This document shows positions 27,433 through 36,544 of a stretch of 64,000 nucleotides of DNA, one piece after another. The position numbers and the translations under genes were made by a program. A model generated the notes under the pieces. The model ran no database searches. It was not told the origin of the DNA and saw nothing but the letters and a program-made list of their open reading frames with translations. This DNA comes from Polynucleobacter sp. UK-Kesae-W10. GTDB taxonomy: Bacteria > Pseudomonadota > Gammaproteobacteria > Burkholderiales > Burkholderiaceae. The stretch is taken from assembly GCF_018881575.1 (NCBI RefSeq), contig NZ_JACVQB010000001.1:172986-236985 (forward strand). Reading direction: 5' to 3'. The first letter of the stretch is position 1; each line of letters begins with the position of its first letter.

Positions 27433-27837
27433 TTATATCTTCCCGATGAATTGATAACAGGCCCAAACTAAGTTCAGCGCTGCCAAGCTGGCAAGAGTTC
27501 CAAAAGTGAGCTGCATGCCCAATACCCGCTTACTAAAGTCTGGGGGTGGGGCCCGCATTCCCCGTGCGTGAATCAAACGTCCAGCAATCAGAGCCAGGCC
27601 AGGAATGGCAACCAGCCACCAGGGGGCGCCATTCAGCTCAAGACAAGCAATTAGAATGATTCCCAATGGAACATACTCTGCAAAATTACCTTGAGCACGA
27701 ATAGCTCGCTCAAGATCTTCATATCCACCGCTGCCTAGACCCACTTTATTCTTTCTTCTCAGACGAATTACTGCAAACGAAAGTTTGATAAAGATTGCGG
27801 TTAGTAGGGCGGCAATAATTGAGGTTACCAGTAGCAT
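27433..27837 (-). CDS. MAPEG-family membrane protein
   Basis: 134 residues with four hydrophobic helices. The MAPEG motif is RAQGNFAEYVPLGIIL with the Glu and Asn typical of glutathione-binding members, then ALIAGRLIHARGMR. Eukaryotic relatives are glutathione-dependent membrane enzymes; bacterial function is mostly undefined. It follows the haloacid dehalogenase gene by ten bases on the same strand, so it is probably co-transcribed. Confidence 0.9.
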   Translation of the reverse strand: MLLVTSIIAALLTAIFIKLSFAVIRLRRKNKVGLGSGGYEDLERAIRAQGNFAEYVPLGIILIACLELNGAPWWLVAIPGLALIAGRLIHARGMRAPPPDFSKRVLGMQLTFGTLASLAALNLVWACYQFIGKI

Positions 27838-27847
27838 TACTCTCTCC

Positions 27848-28531
27848 TTAGATCACTTCCAATACTTTGCTAAGCGAAGCACCTTCATAGTTTGGCGTCT
27901 CGCCAATCTCCTCAAAAGGGTGTCCTAAACGATTGACCCAGAACACATCAAAGCCATACCACTTGGCTGCCAGCGCATCCCAGGCATTACTGGATACAAA
28001 CAGAACTTCTTCTTTCTGGACTGGAAATGCATTTAACAAGAGCGCATAGGCTTGGGGAGCCGTTTTAAATAGACGCACATCTTCAACCGTTACAACCTGA
28101 TCTAAGTATGGATTTAAGCCATTGCTCTCTACTACAGTAGCAAGCATCTCTCTGCTGCCGTTAGATAAAATGGCAGTCGATATGCCCTTACTTTTAATGG
28201 CCTTCAGAACACTTAAGCTATCTTGAAAGCCCGTAAGCTTGGCATACTGGTCCATGAGTCGCTTTTCATACTCAGCAGTCAAATTCAAGCCCATACGCTT
28301 GCAAACATAACGCAATGAGCGAATGGTTAATTCCCAAAAAGGAAGATAGTGTTTACTGCCATCGGGACTGGGGTCGCTCATAGTGACCAAGCGGGTGTAT
28401 TCAATCTGACGATCACGCCACATCAAAGCGAAGGCCTGGCCATGACCAGGAAATAATTCTTCTGCTAACTGACCCATGGAATACACATCAAACAATGTGC
28501 CGTAGGCATCAAAAGCAATCAGCTTATACAT
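27848..28531 (-). CDS. Haloacid dehalogenase, type II
   Basis: 227 residues of the HAD superfamily: nucleophile D8 in IAFDAYGTLFD, Ser/Asn motif II in AILSNGSREML, Lys of motif III in RLFKTAPQAY, and the VSSNAWDALAAKWYGFDVFW block found in L-2-haloacid dehalogenases. The SSNxWD motif separates this branch from ordinary phosphatases. It hydrolyses short 2-haloalkanoates if true to family. Divergent from the cytochrome gene over 105 bases. Confidence 0.9.
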   Translation of the reverse strand: MYKLIAFDAYGTLFDVYSMGQLAEELFPGHGQAFALMWRDRQIEYTRLVTMSDPSPDGSKHYLPFWELTIRSLRYVCKRMGLNLTAEYEKRLMDQYAKLTGFQDSLSVLKAIKSKGISTAILSNGSREMLATVVESNGLNPYLDQVVTVEDVRLFKTAPQAYALLLNAFPVQKEEVLFVSSNAWDALAAKWYGFDVFWVNRLGHPFEEIGETPNYEGASLSKVLEVI

Positions 28532-28636
28532 ACTTATCTCCTGCTTTTTATCATGAGTTTCTATTGTCGTTTAAAACAAACTCTTTAGCATTGATTTGCA
28601 GTAAATTAGAAACTGCTGAATCTGACTGAGGACTTC

Positions 28637-29095
28637 ATGAAATTAAAAATAATTGGTTTATTTACTTGCGCCCTATTTTTATTGGGCTGCGGGCCCAAAG
28701 CACCCGAACCTAATACATCGCTTACCTTAAAACAACTAATGGAATGGGTGATTGATACCAATGCAGATCTTATTTGGGACTCAGTTAAATCTATCTCCAA
28801 TGCCAAAGGCACTACAGAGATATATCCGCGCACTGATGCTCAGTGGGAGGCCGTCCGCAATAGCGCTGCTACCTTAGTTGAGGCTGGCAATAGTCTCATG
28901 ATTGAAGGTAGAGCGAAAGACACTCAACAATGGATGAAATTCGCCAAACAACTTAGTCAATCAGCAGAGCTAGCCCTAAAGGCTGCTCAAAATAAAAATA
29001 AAGATGCATTATTTGATGCGGGCGGCGAAATCTATAGCGCCTGCAAAAGCTGTCACGATAAATACGCAGACTTTGATAAGCCATCTTCTAAATAA
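28637..29095 (+). CDS. Cytochrome c-prime-like lipoprotein
   Basis: 152 residues. Lipobox LFLLGC (Cys18) anchors it to a membrane. The mature domain is helical and carries one C-terminal haem motif C-K-S-C-H with a following Lys/Tyr (CKSCHDKYADF), the arrangement of class II cytochromes c. It likely serves periplasmic electron or gas-ligand binding; the axial Met is not evident, which fits a five-coordinate haem. A terminator follows directly. Confidence 0.88.
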   Translation: MKLKIIGLFTCALFLLGCGPKAPEPNTSLTLKQLMEWVIDTNADLIWDSVKSISNAKGTTEIYPRTDAQWEAVRNSAATLVEAGNSLMIEGRAKDTQQWMKFAKQLSQSAELALKAAQNKNKDALFDAGGEIYSACKSCHDKYADFDKPSSK

Positions 29096-29118
29096 AACCA
29101 CTCTTGGGTGGTTTTATT
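29091..29118. terminator. Bidirectional terminator after the cytochrome gene
   Basis: AATAAAACCACTC, a short TTG loop, and GGGTGGTTTTATT form a symmetrical hairpin with A and T runs at both ends, between two convergent genes. Confidence 0.9.
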
Positions 29119-29140
29119 GCTTCCTGGCATTCTCAGGCAT

Positions 29141-29530
29141 TTAATCCTTGTCGGCATATTGCATTTCACCATTACCAAATGACCAATTTTCTTTATCAAC
29201 CTCAAGTAAGTTAATAAAAATATCTTGGGGCCTTAGCTGAAGGTCTTGTACTAAAGCATCGCAGATGCCTTTATATAAATTCTTTTTAAGATCTATAGAC
29301 CTTCCAAAGCTGATGGTCGCCTGAATAAAAATAATCCCCTCGGAATACTCGATTCCCAAATAGCTTTTTGGAATATTCAACTCTGATGTGTCATGCCTAG
29401 TAATAATCTGAAACTTATCATCTGCAGGCACGTTGATTTGCTCTCGCATTACCCTATAAACAATATCCCCAACTTGTTGAGCAATACTTTCAGGATATTT
29501 TTTGCTTAAATCGATTCTGACTAATGGCAC
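29141..29530 (-). CDS. Tautomerase-family protein (GTG start)
   Basis: 129 residues starting with a GTG at 29530 and preceded by AAGGAG. Pro2 after the initiator Met is the catalytic proline of the 4-oxalocrotonate tautomerase fold (MPLVRIDLSKKY). Two beta-alpha-beta units are visible; the segment RPQDIFINLLEVDKENWSFG matches the larger two-domain tautomerases. The substrate is unknown. Confidence 0.88.
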   Translation of the reverse strand: MPLVRIDLSKKYPESIAQQVGDIVYRVMREQINVPADDKFQIITRHDTSELNIPKSYLGIEYSEGIIFIQATISFGRSIDLKKNLYKGICDALVQDLQLRPQDIFINLLEVDKENWSFGNGEMQYADKD

Positions 29531-29566
29531 TGCATTTCTCCTTGGGTTTCTCTATCCTCTAGAGAT

Positions 29567-30523
29567 CTAGTATGTAAGCCCTGCGATATAGGCGTAAAGC
29601 GGGATTCCCAAGATAATGTTAAAGGGGAAGGTAATCCCCAAGGACATTCCCATATACAAGGCAGGATTTACTTCGGGCAGTGCATGTCTCAATACTGCTG
29701 GCACAGCAATGTAAGAGGCGCTAGCAGCAAGCACCATCAATAAAACCGTGTCGCCTAGAGGCAAGCCCAATAACTTACACAGGCCCAATGCGATTGAGGC
29801 ATGAACCAAAGGAGCACCAATGGCGTATAACAGGGTAATGGGGGGCTTGCCTTTTAATCCCTCAAAATTCTTCGCTGCCATCAGACCCATATCTAGCAAG
29901 AAGAAGGCTAGCATGCCTTTAAATAAATCTATTGAAAATGGCGCCATGATTTTTTGTCCGCCATCACCGCTCACTAGCCCAACAATCATTGAGCCCAATA
30001 AAAGTAGCTGCGCACCATCAGTAAATGATTCATGCAAAATTTTTGACATGCCTGTGGACTGCTTTGAATTGGTAGTGGATGCTCTGGCCTTATTTGCCAA
30101 TAAGATGGCCAGAATAATTGCGGGTGACTCCATCAGCGCCATTGCTGCAGCCATATGTCCACCAAATGCAATGTCGTATTGGTCCAGTGCTTGGGTAGCC
30201 GTGATAAAGGTAACCGCGCTTACAGAGCCATAGGTGGCGGCAATGGCGGCGGCATCGTAATTATTCAACCTCGTTCTTAGGACTGCATAGCCCATCAAGG
30301 GAATAATGATCGCAAGAAATACTGCGAGGCCAAGCGCCAAAGCAATCTCCAGGGTAAATCCTGACTTATGAAGTGCAAAACCACCTTTAAGGCCTAAGGC
30401 CATCAAGAGATACAAAGACAGAAATCTGGCTATTGGCTGCGGAATTTCTAGATTTGACTTTACGGCACCAGCAAAGGCACCGAAGACAAAGAAGAGAATT
30501 GCCGGATCTAAGAAATTACTCAT
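29567..30523 (-). CDS. Sodium-dependent bicarbonate transporter, SbtA-like
   Basis: 318 residues, about ten membrane helices. Hallmarks: FFVFGAFAGAVKSNLEIPQP, LLMALGLKGGFAL, and in the second half FLLDMGLMAAKNFEGLKG and AASASYIAVPAVLRHALPE. It matches the SbtA permease family, best known for bicarbonate uptake in cyanobacteria. No SbtB regulator gene is adjacent. In a heterotroph it may supply bicarbonate for anaplerosis. Starts GTG 30526 or ATG 30523 differ by one residue. Confidence 0.9.
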   Translation of the reverse strand: MSNFLDPAILFFVFGAFAGAVKSNLEIPQPIARFLSLYLLMALGLKGGFALHKSGFTLEIALALGLAVFLAIIIPLMGYAVLRTRLNNYDAAAIAATYGSVSAVTFITATQALDQYDIAFGGHMAAAMALMESPAIILAILLANKARASTTNSKQSTGMSKILHESFTDGAQLLLLGSMIVGLVSGDGGQKIMAPFSIDLFKGMLAFFLLDMGLMAAKNFEGLKGKPPITLLYAIGAPLVHASIALGLCKLLGLPLGDTVLLMVLAASASYIAVPAVLRHALPEVNPALYMGMSLGITFPFNIILGIPLYAYIAGLTY

Positions 30524-30615
30524 CACTACATATTAGGTAGTTTTATAACTTCTTGCATTAGCCCTACCCAACCTGAGGCCAAGCCATCCGTCAGCAAGAA
30601 TATTCTGGGAGAGCT

Positions 30616-31305
30616 CTATGCTGAATCAGCAAATTTAGCCAACGCATGCCAACCAAAGCTTAGCAATGGCAGCATGTCTTTGGCAAAGCTGGCAACTTCT
30701 TTGACCAACTCTTTTGAACAAACAGTAGATCGCGGTAACTGCTTGCGAATAATCCACCCCTTTAACTTGATGGCGCCCTCTACTTCTTTAGGAACATCGT
30801 TAAATCCCCTGGGAATGCGAGCTAGAGTGTGGGAATAATCGAGTGCATAGCCTTTTCGCTTTAATGCTTTTTCCAAGGCAATCCATGCCTTTGGGTTGTC
30901 CAAAATTCCTTGTCGAAGTTTCTTAAGAATATGGGCTTCGGGCTGCAGATAGCCTGCTGCGCATCTACTACCTAGGGGGTCTAAACGAAAATACAAAACG
31001 CCAGGAGAGTGTTTATCACCGGTTCTCGTAAACAAGCCGCTAGCATGCATGTTGTAGGGATGTTTTGCTTTTGAAAATCGAGCATCTCGATTAATTCTAA
31101 AAAGAGATCTTTTGGGATCTCCCCAGACCGGCACCTCTTTCTTGGACAAAGCCTCAGATAAAGATTCGGTAAAGCGCTTCATTGGCTCGCGTACATACTC
31201 TTCATAATCTGCGCGATGCTCACCAAACCAAACTCTATTTTGATTATTGGTCAGCTCTTCAAGGAACTGAAAAGCCTTTGGACTAAATCCCGGAAATTCT
31301 GTCAT
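30616..31305 (-). CDS. DUF2461-family protein
   Basis: 229 residues: FSPKAFQFLEELTNNQNRVW, RINRDARFSKAKHPYNMHAS and YFRLDPLGSRCAAGYLQPEA are the conserved blocks of DUF2461. Function is not known. It is transcribed alone on the minus strand, about 60 bases downstream of the MFS gene on the same strand. Confidence 0.9.
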   Translation of the reverse strand: MTEFPGFSPKAFQFLEELTNNQNRVWFGEHRADYEEYVREPMKRFTESLSEALSKKEVPVWGDPKRSLFRINRDARFSKAKHPYNMHASGLFTRTGDKHSPGVLYFRLDPLGSRCAAGYLQPEAHILKKLRQGILDNPKAWIALEKALKRKGYALDYSHTLARIPRGFNDVPKEVEGAIKLKGWIIRKQLPRSTVCSKELVKEVASFAKDMLPLLSFGWHALAKFADSA

Positions 31306-31368
31306 AGATTAATTCTTATTTTTATTAATTTAGCGAGACTTGAAAATCCCCGCCGAATAGATTGCGGC

Positions 31369-32544
31369 CTAAGATACTTTGGCTTTCGTAACCCAAGTGG
31401 CCATGAGTACAAATGCTAATAGCGCACAACCCCCAGAGAAAAAGAAAGCGTAGAGTGGCGCGATAGATTCATATACCCAGCCAAAGATAAACGAAGCAGG
31501 AAAGAGCATGAGGCCCGTAATTAAATTAAACCAGCCAAAGGCCGTCCCTGCCAAGCCTTTTGGCGCCATATCTGCTACCAAGGCCTTCTCTACGCCCTCA
31601 GTTGCCGCCTTGAATAGTCCATAGATCGCAAACAGTCCAAATATTTGATAGGTAGAAATTCCAGGTAATCCCATTGCAATATAGAAGAACGCAAATGCAA
31701 TCCAGGCAATCAAAATAAATCGCTTGCGCCCAAAGGTATCCGATAGCGCTGATAGGGGCGTACCAAATAAGGTCGTAATTAATGAAATTGCTGCCCACAG
31801 CAATGGAATCTGTTCTTGCGGAACCCCTGCCTCTCTTGCCCGAAGTAGCAGAAACATGTCTGATGAATTTGCTAAAGCAAATATTCCTGCAACTACTAAA
31901 TATCTTTTGAACTGATCCGGCATGCCTTGAAGTGACCAGCTAAATTGACTAGCCTGCGGGACTGCCTCACGCTTGGGTTCTTTGATGCATAAAGCGAGTG
32001 CAATCGTGATTACGGCAGGAATAATGGCCCACAGAAAAATGTCTTTCAGCGGCACGCCCATAGATAAAAACATGGCGGCCAATAAAGGGCCAATCACTGC
32101 GCCTGCGTTATCCATCGAGCGATGCAAACCAAACGTAACCCCACGCTGACACTCGCTAACACTCTCTGCCAACAGGGCATCCCTAGGCGAACTTCTCATC
32201 CCTTTGCCCATGCGGTCTGTAAAACGAATCGCCAGCACCCACAACCATGAATTAGCAAATGCAATCAGGGGCCTTCCAACGCCTGCCAGCGTGTAACCCA
32301 ATACGATCCAAGGTTTAGCCTTTTTTGTACGATCAACAATTACGCCTGAGACTAACTTGAAAATGCTCGAACTAGCTTCAGCAATGCCCTCAATAATGCC
32401 GAGTGCTTTTGGCCCCGCCATCAGCACTGAGGATAGATATAAAGGCATGAGTGGATAAAGCATCTCACTTGCAGAATCATTGACCAGACTAATAAAGCCA
32501 ATGAGCCAAACAGTGCGAGGAAGAGCAAGAATGGTTTTGAACAT
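31369..32544 (-). CDS. Major facilitator superfamily transporter
   Basis: 391 residues, twelve predicted helices. The MFS motif appears as GVIVDRTKKAKPWIVLGYTL between helices 2 and 3, and the second half repeats it as ALSDTFGRKRFILIAW. RFTDRMGKGMRSSPRDALLA is typical of the NreB/metal and antibiotic-efflux-like branch, but the substrate is not clear. Confidence 0.9.
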   Translation of the reverse strand: MFKTILALPRTVWLIGFISLVNDSASEMLYPLMPLYLSSVLMAGPKALGIIEGIAEASSSIFKLVSGVIVDRTKKAKPWIVLGYTLAGVGRPLIAFANSWLWVLAIRFTDRMGKGMRSSPRDALLAESVSECQRGVTFGLHRSMDNAGAVIGPLLAAMFLSMGVPLKDIFLWAIIPAVITIALALCIKEPKREAVPQASQFSWSLQGMPDQFKRYLVVAGIFALANSSDMFLLLRAREAGVPQEQIPLLWAAISLITTLFGTPLSALSDTFGRKRFILIAWIAFAFFYIAMGLPGISTYQIFGLFAIYGLFKAATEGVEKALVADMAPKGLAGTAFGWFNLITGLMLFPASFIFGWVYESIAPLYAFFFSGGCALLAFVLMATWVTKAKVS

Positions 32545-32622
32545 AACAGGCTCAATTTAGCACCATAGCGTATTTTATTGTTGATTAAATCAGCATTCTT
32601 ATTGATCCTTTATAGTGCCCAA

Positions 32623-33378
32623 ATGTCTTTTGTTCGCAATCCAATTTTCTTGATTAAATTCAGCCTCAGCGCGCTATGGATTGCTAGCGGCCTTGTACTT
32701 GCAGCCCCTTTCGAAATCAAGGTTCATGATGAACTGATTGCCGATTACCAACATTCGGCTTATGAAGTAGAAACGAACTTATTCCAGGCCCCATCATCCC
32801 AAAACCTTACAACAAATGTCTTTCAAACAAGGCTTGAGTATGGCTATGGGATTACCGAAAAAAGTGAATTGGGTGCTAACGTTTATCTCAGCAACTACAA
32901 CGGTGTGAGTTATGTAAATGGCGGCAAGTTAAGTCACATGTACATACCGACACATGATGAAGAGGGCCTGTGGCACTACGGCGTTAAGAATGAAATTAAC
33001 TATATTCAAGATGTTCTTGGTACGCAAACCACTTATTACGAACTCACGCCCATTTTGGCAATTCAACTTCAAGCATGGCGCTTGACGATTAACCCTAGCG
33101 TTGACATCACACTCAACAAAAACAGTACTGTCACATTTTCACCGTCAGCCAAGGTGGCATACAGCCTAACAGCCGTGACAGATATTGGAATCGAGTATTA
33201 CGCTGATAACGTACCCAATAAAAGTCTTTATAGCCTGACTCAACAGCCACACACTGCCTACCTCGTGTTAGATACAAAGTACCAGAAAACTGAACTGAAC
33301 CTGGGGGTTGGAAAGGGCGTAACTGCAACGAGCGATAACTGGGTTGTCAAACTCATCGCTGCATTTCACTTTAATTAG
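32623..33378 (+). CDS. Putative outer-membrane beta-barrel protein
   Basis: 251 residues with a signal peptide (LIKFSLSALWIASGLVLAAP) and a series of amphipathic strands (YGYGITEKSELGANVYLSNY; LNLGVGKGVTATSDNWVVKL) ending in Phe-His-Phe-Asn. This suits an outer-membrane barrel of unknown role. An upstream in-frame TTG at 32578 is rejected because the signal peptide begins at ATG 32623. It lies directly outside the last repeat (R1) of the cassette array and could itself be an old cassette. Confidence 0.75.
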   Translation: MSFVRNPIFLIKFSLSALWIASGLVLAAPFEIKVHDELIADYQHSAYEVETNLFQAPSSQNLTTNVFQTRLEYGYGITEKSELGANVYLSNYNGVSYVNGGKLSHMYIPTHDEEGLWHYGVKNEINYIQDVLGTQTTYYELTPILAIQLQAWRLTINPSVDITLNKNSTVTFSPSAKVAYSLTAVTDIGIEYYADNVPNKSLYSLTQQPHTAYLVLDTKYQKTELNLGVGKGVTATSDNWVVKLIAAFHFN

Positions 33379-33391
33379 TTGCTGGCAAACC

Positions 33392-33475
33392 AAAAGAAAA
33401 GGCGGCCTGAAGGTAGTTTGGTGTTTCTCGGTGGCCCGGCTCGGAATCGACCAGGACCTAGGATGCTCGACCTTA
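33392..33475 (-). repeat. Array repeat R1 (degenerate, distal end)
   Basis: Reads on the minus strand: TAAGGTCGAGCATCCTAGG, TCCTGGTCGATTCCGAGCC, GGGCCACCGAGAAACACC, then a decayed terminator with CTACC/GGCCG changes. It is the most diverged copy and the farthest from tRNA-Phe, in agreement with it being the oldest. The stop codon TAA of the patatin gene (33475-33473) forms its first bases. Confidence 0.88.
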
Positions 33476-34579
33476 TGCCCAAAACTCTTTAATTTTTGAC
33501 GCTTCTACTTTTGCTCGACCATATCCAGTTCGCAAAGCGCCCTCGATCTGTTTTGGATCCAACAAATTTATGCCTACTGGAGTGCCGGCAACAATCCACT
33601 TTACTTTGGTGCCTGTTGCTTCTACATCTTTAATGTTTTGTGCAATGGGGTGTGGAATTGTTGTAAGAATTGCCCCCGTTACACCATCAGTTAGCGTAAT
33701 GACTAAAGCTCTTTTTGAGCCGGCCACCAAATCCACGTGGGCTGGATTAGAGCAAATTCCGCCATCCATAACATAACGCTGACCTAATAAAGTTGGCCCA
33801 GCAACGCCAGGCAATGAACTACTTGCGGCAGCCCCATGCGCTAAAGCAATATTATTTTTCTTAGCCGTTTGCTGACCTACAACCAATCGCTCCCCTGTGT
33901 AGCAATCAATTCCAGTGGTGTACATTCTTTTTGGTGGCCAACTGGTTTTGCTATCACCAGTTAATAAAGCGGCTAACTTTTCAATGCGATCACTATTTAA
34001 TTTATTGTCAGCGGCCAGTGCGGCGGCACCAATAGTTCTGCGCGTTTCAACACTGCCATCTGTCGCACTCATATTGACCTTATCAGCCCTCATCTGACTG
34101 ATATTAGGCGTTGCCAAAGGCGCCATCTTTGAAAAGATTTCTGGAAACTTTCCAAAAAAATCAAACTCTGTTCGCAAGCGATAAAACTCCCCGGAGAGTA
34201 GTGATGATCCCATGTATGAACCGGCAGAAGTGCCAACAACCATTTCAGGCATATTGGCCATATCTAAACCGGCTTCATAAAGACCATGAAAAAATCCGCA
34301 GTACCAAGCGATGTAGTACTCGCCCCCACCACCAAGCACCATTGTTCGATCCAATTCTTTTGCTAAGCTCGAAACAGTTGGCTTGGTAGCAATTGGAATT
34401 GCTAACCCATCATCAGAAAACAGTTTTTGAGATATCTCGTTTGCTTTGAGCTCTATAGAAGATTGCTTGGACATTGATTGAGCCTGGGTAGACTCAATGA
34501 TTGATCCGGAAGCCCCAACAATTGATGCTGAGCCAAGTACAGAAGTTTTTAAAAAACTACGGCGAGAAGATCGAGTCAT
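33473..34579 (-). CDS. Tat-exported patatin-like phospholipase (cassette C1)
   Basis: 368 residues. The start [20 protein letters not shown] carries the twin-arginine motif S-R-R-S-F-L-K, so export as a folded protein is likely. The patatin domain shows the oxyanion GGGGEYY, the nucleophile S118 in VVGTSAGS and D272 in [10 protein letters not shown], which gives the Ser-Asp dyad. It should hydrolyse acyl lipids. The stop codon TAA is the first part of repeat R1. Upstream lies R2. It is the most distal cassette. Confidence 0.9.
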   Translation of the reverse strand: MTRSSRRSFLKTSVLGSASIVGASGSIIESTQAQSMSKQSSIELKANEISQKLFSDDGLAIPIATKPTVSSLAKELDRTMVLGGGGEYYIAWYCGFFHGLYEAGLDMANMPEMVVGTSAGSYMGSSLLSGEFYRLRTEFDFFGKFPEIFSKMAPLATPNISQMRADKVNMSATDGSVETRRTIGAAALAADNKLNSDRIEKLAALLTGDSKTSWPPKRMYTTGIDCYTGERLVVGQQTAKKNNIALAHGAAASSSLPGVAGPTLLGQRYVMDGGICSNPAHVDLVAGSKRALVITLTDGVTGAILTTIPHPIAQNIKDVEATGTKVKWIVAGTPVGINLLDPKQIEGALRTGYGRAKVEASKIKEFWA

Positions 34580-34622
34580 ATTGGCTCCATTGATTGTTGA
34601 TCAATTTATAGCAGATACGCAC

Positions 34623-34703
34623 ATGAAAAAACCACCCGAAGGTGGTGTTGATGTTTCTTGGTGGCCCGGGGCGGAATCGAACCACCGACACAAGGATTTT
34701 CAA
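34623..34703 (-). repeat. Array repeat R2, verbatim 3' half of tRNA-Phe
   Basis: Unlike the other repeats, it matches the intact tRNA-Phe gene base for base from the anticodon loop TTGAAAA through the CCA end (34703-34659, 45 bases), then continues with AGAAACATCAA and the terminator (one base changed in the A-tract side). This is the classical product of integration at a tRNA anticodon loop: a displaced attB/attR end. The 5' side has no relation to tRNA. Confidence 0.92.
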
Positions 34704-34800
34704 CACTAAAAATCATTGTTTTCCTCAGCTAAGACATTAACTAACACTGCCGTCAGACTTGTTGCCCTATACGCACTGAGACCCCTGTTTTTGAATAGAA

Positions 34801-34822
34801 CGAGGTGGTGTTGGGTGGCTTA
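34801..34822 (-). repeat. Possible decayed repeat R2' after the caspase-partner gene
   Basis: Directly after the partner gene stop the minus strand reads GCCACCCAACACCACCTCG, which aligns with the repeat's GCCACCA-AGAAACACC-AAAACCACCTTCG if two short deletions are allowed. It sits exactly where a repeat is expected, next to a stop codon. The match is short and could be chance. Confidence 0.35.
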
Positions 34823-35605
34823 GACAGGGATAGTGCGCAAAGCATTAATCCCTGGGGGATTCAAACGCTTTTCCTTATATGACTTAAGAATGATAGTTTC
34901 CGACTCGCCTATTTTATTTTGCCGATTTTTTGTTTGGAAAAAATATTCTAGCGGTCGATAGCACCTCTCTGGATCAATCCAATAGTTAATTTCTATAACT
35001 CCATTTGTGCTAACAACAATTCCTCGAGCCTCTATGAAAAAGGCATTGAAGGTGCCGAGATCGAGATTGCGGAGCTCCCGCTTTTTTATTACAAATTCAA
35101 TATGACATAAATCATTCATGCCAAAACCATTTACCCAGCCAAACTGGGTTGCCCATTTATTTCCAATGGCATATTCAGCAGGATAGAACTGAATTGGATT
35201 TAAAAAACGAGGGTGTGGTGCTTTTGTTTCGTTGCCAAGCAAATCAAAAGCCCGTTCACCGTTATTAAAAATAACTTGATCATCTGCTAAAGAGGTTACA
35301 GTATCGGTATATCGCCTGGGATCTTCGAAACGTTTTGTATTTTCAAATGTGTAAGCATCGCCAACAAAATATTTTCCAATACCAGTTACGGTGCCCTTTG
35401 AAAATGGATTTTCAACGCTTCCCTTAATTTGAACCTTCTTTTCACCAGCTTTAGCCAACAACTCATCAAGTCGAACTTCAGCCAGTTGATTGAAATACCC
35501 TGATGGATATTTTTCTAAATATTTAATGGTCAAACTTGGATTACTACTCTTGCTAGCAGACTCCCATAGAGCAAGCTCTTGCTTAAAATCATCCTGATTA
35601 CTCAT
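34820..35605 (-). CDS. Caspase-associated protein of unknown function (cassette C2)
   Basis: 261 residues, no signal peptide. The N-terminal block ELALWESASKSSNPSLTIKY followed by LEKYPSGYFNQLAEVRL is a repeat-like helical motif often found as a tail fused to bacterial caspase proteins. The rest (about residues 60-261) appears beta-rich and I do not recognise it. Its ATG overlaps the caspase stop by four bases, so the two are translated as a pair. It may be a regulator, anchor or substrate-binding part of a split caspase protein. Confidence 0.8.
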   Translation of the reverse strand: MSNQDDFKQELALWESASKSSNPSLTIKYLEKYPSGYFNQLAEVRLDELLAKAGEKKVQIKGSVENPFSKGTVTGIGKYFVGDAYTFENTKRFEDPRRYTDTVTSLADDQVIFNNGERAFDLLGNETKAPHPRFLNPIQFYPAEYAIGNKWATQFGWVNGFGMNDLCHIEFVIKKRELRNLDLGTFNAFFIEARGIVVSTNGVIEINYWIDPERCYRPLEYFFQTKNRQNKIGESETIILKSYKEKRLNPPGINALRTIPV

Positions 35606-36429
35606 TTGGAGCCCCCAATAGCTGCCTCGATGTCTTGTGGATTCAAGCCTTTTGCATTGAAATAGAAGTCCTCCTCAAGCGATGTGCTTTCCCAAGGAAT
35701 TTGTTGCCCCTTTGAGGCAAGCCTTACCTTTAAACGAACCCGCTTAAATACGTCCTCAATCTTTGCTTCAGGGTCACGCATCTCACGAAGGAGATTTTCT
35801 GTAAACAAGCCATTGGCTCCCGCCCCATCACTTGCTACGTTACCAGGGGCTGTTGCATAGCATAAGAGTGAATTATTTGGAGCATCGAATTGGCTTAGGC
35901 CTTTCTGCTCCGTTGGTAATTTTTTACCGAAGGGATTATCACGACAAGCATCAAGAATAATAATGTTCATCGGGTTTTGGGCTTTGTTAAGAGCTATCAG
36001 CATAGTGTTAAGCTCAAACGTCTGCTTCGGTATGTCATCAACGCGATCAATATTTGCATCAACCGGAACCAAATAATTTCTCCAGGCCAATTGAACACCG
36101 TGTCCCGCGTAATAAAAAAGGCCAACGGCCTTAGATTTGGCAATTCTTCCGCTATAGGCCTGAATAGCTGAACCCAAATCTTTTAGGCTCGAATCTAGCA
36201 ACACCTGAGTATCAAAACCTAAGGCCTTGAGCTCCTTACCCATTGCACTTGCATCATTAAATGGATTAATAAGTGGGCTATCGGGATATTTACTATTGCC
36301 AATAATCAATGCAATGCGGGGCGCATCAATTCCCCTTGCAGCCTCCAAGAGCCCAGAGGGAATAAGAGATGTACCAGCTAAAAAGCCAGCAGTTTTAAGA
36401 ATACTTCTTCGTTGAATATTTGTAGGCAT
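35602..36429 (-). CDS. Tat-exported caspase-family (C14) peptidase (cassette C2)
   Basis: 275 residues. The N-terminus MPTNIQRRSILKTAGFLAGT has a Tat-like Arg-Arg motif. The caspase p20-like domain shows ALIIGNSKYPDSPLINPFND, catalytic H110 in YYAGHG and catalytic C162 in IILDACRDNPF. The active site is complete, so it should be an orthocaspase/metacaspase-type protease with preference for basic residues. It is co-translated with the gene that follows. Its role may be in cell death or defence, but this is not shown by the sequence. Confidence 0.9.
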   Translation of the reverse strand: MPTNIQRRSILKTAGFLAGTSLIPSGLLEAARGIDAPRIALIIGNSKYPDSPLINPFNDASAMGKELKALGFDTQVLLDSSLKDLGSAIQAYSGRIAKSKAVGLFYYAGHGVQLAWRNYLVPVDANIDRVDDIPKQTFELNTMLIALNKAQNPMNIIILDACRDNPFGKKLPTEQKGLSQFDAPNNSLLCYATAPGNVASDGAGANGLFTENLLREMRDPEAKIEDVFKRVRLKVRLASKGQQIPWESTSLEEDFYFNAKGLNPQDIEAAIGGSK

Positions 36430-36458
36430 CTGATAGGAATCTTAGCAGTACCTGCCAA

Positions 36459-36544
36459 TAAAAAACCACCCGAAGGTGGTTTTGGTGTTTCTTGGTGGCC
36501 CGGGGCGGAATCGACCAGGGCCTAGGATACTTAACCCTAACTTA
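36459..36544 (-). repeat. Array repeat R3
   Basis: Minus strand: TTAGGGTTAAGTATCCTAGG, CCCTGG, then TCGATTCCGCCCCGGGCC, ACCAAGAAACACC and the terminator AACCACCTTCGGGTGGTT with a T-run. The stop codon of the alpha carbonic anhydrase gene (TAA, 36544-36542) adjoins its 5' edge. Confidence 0.92.
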
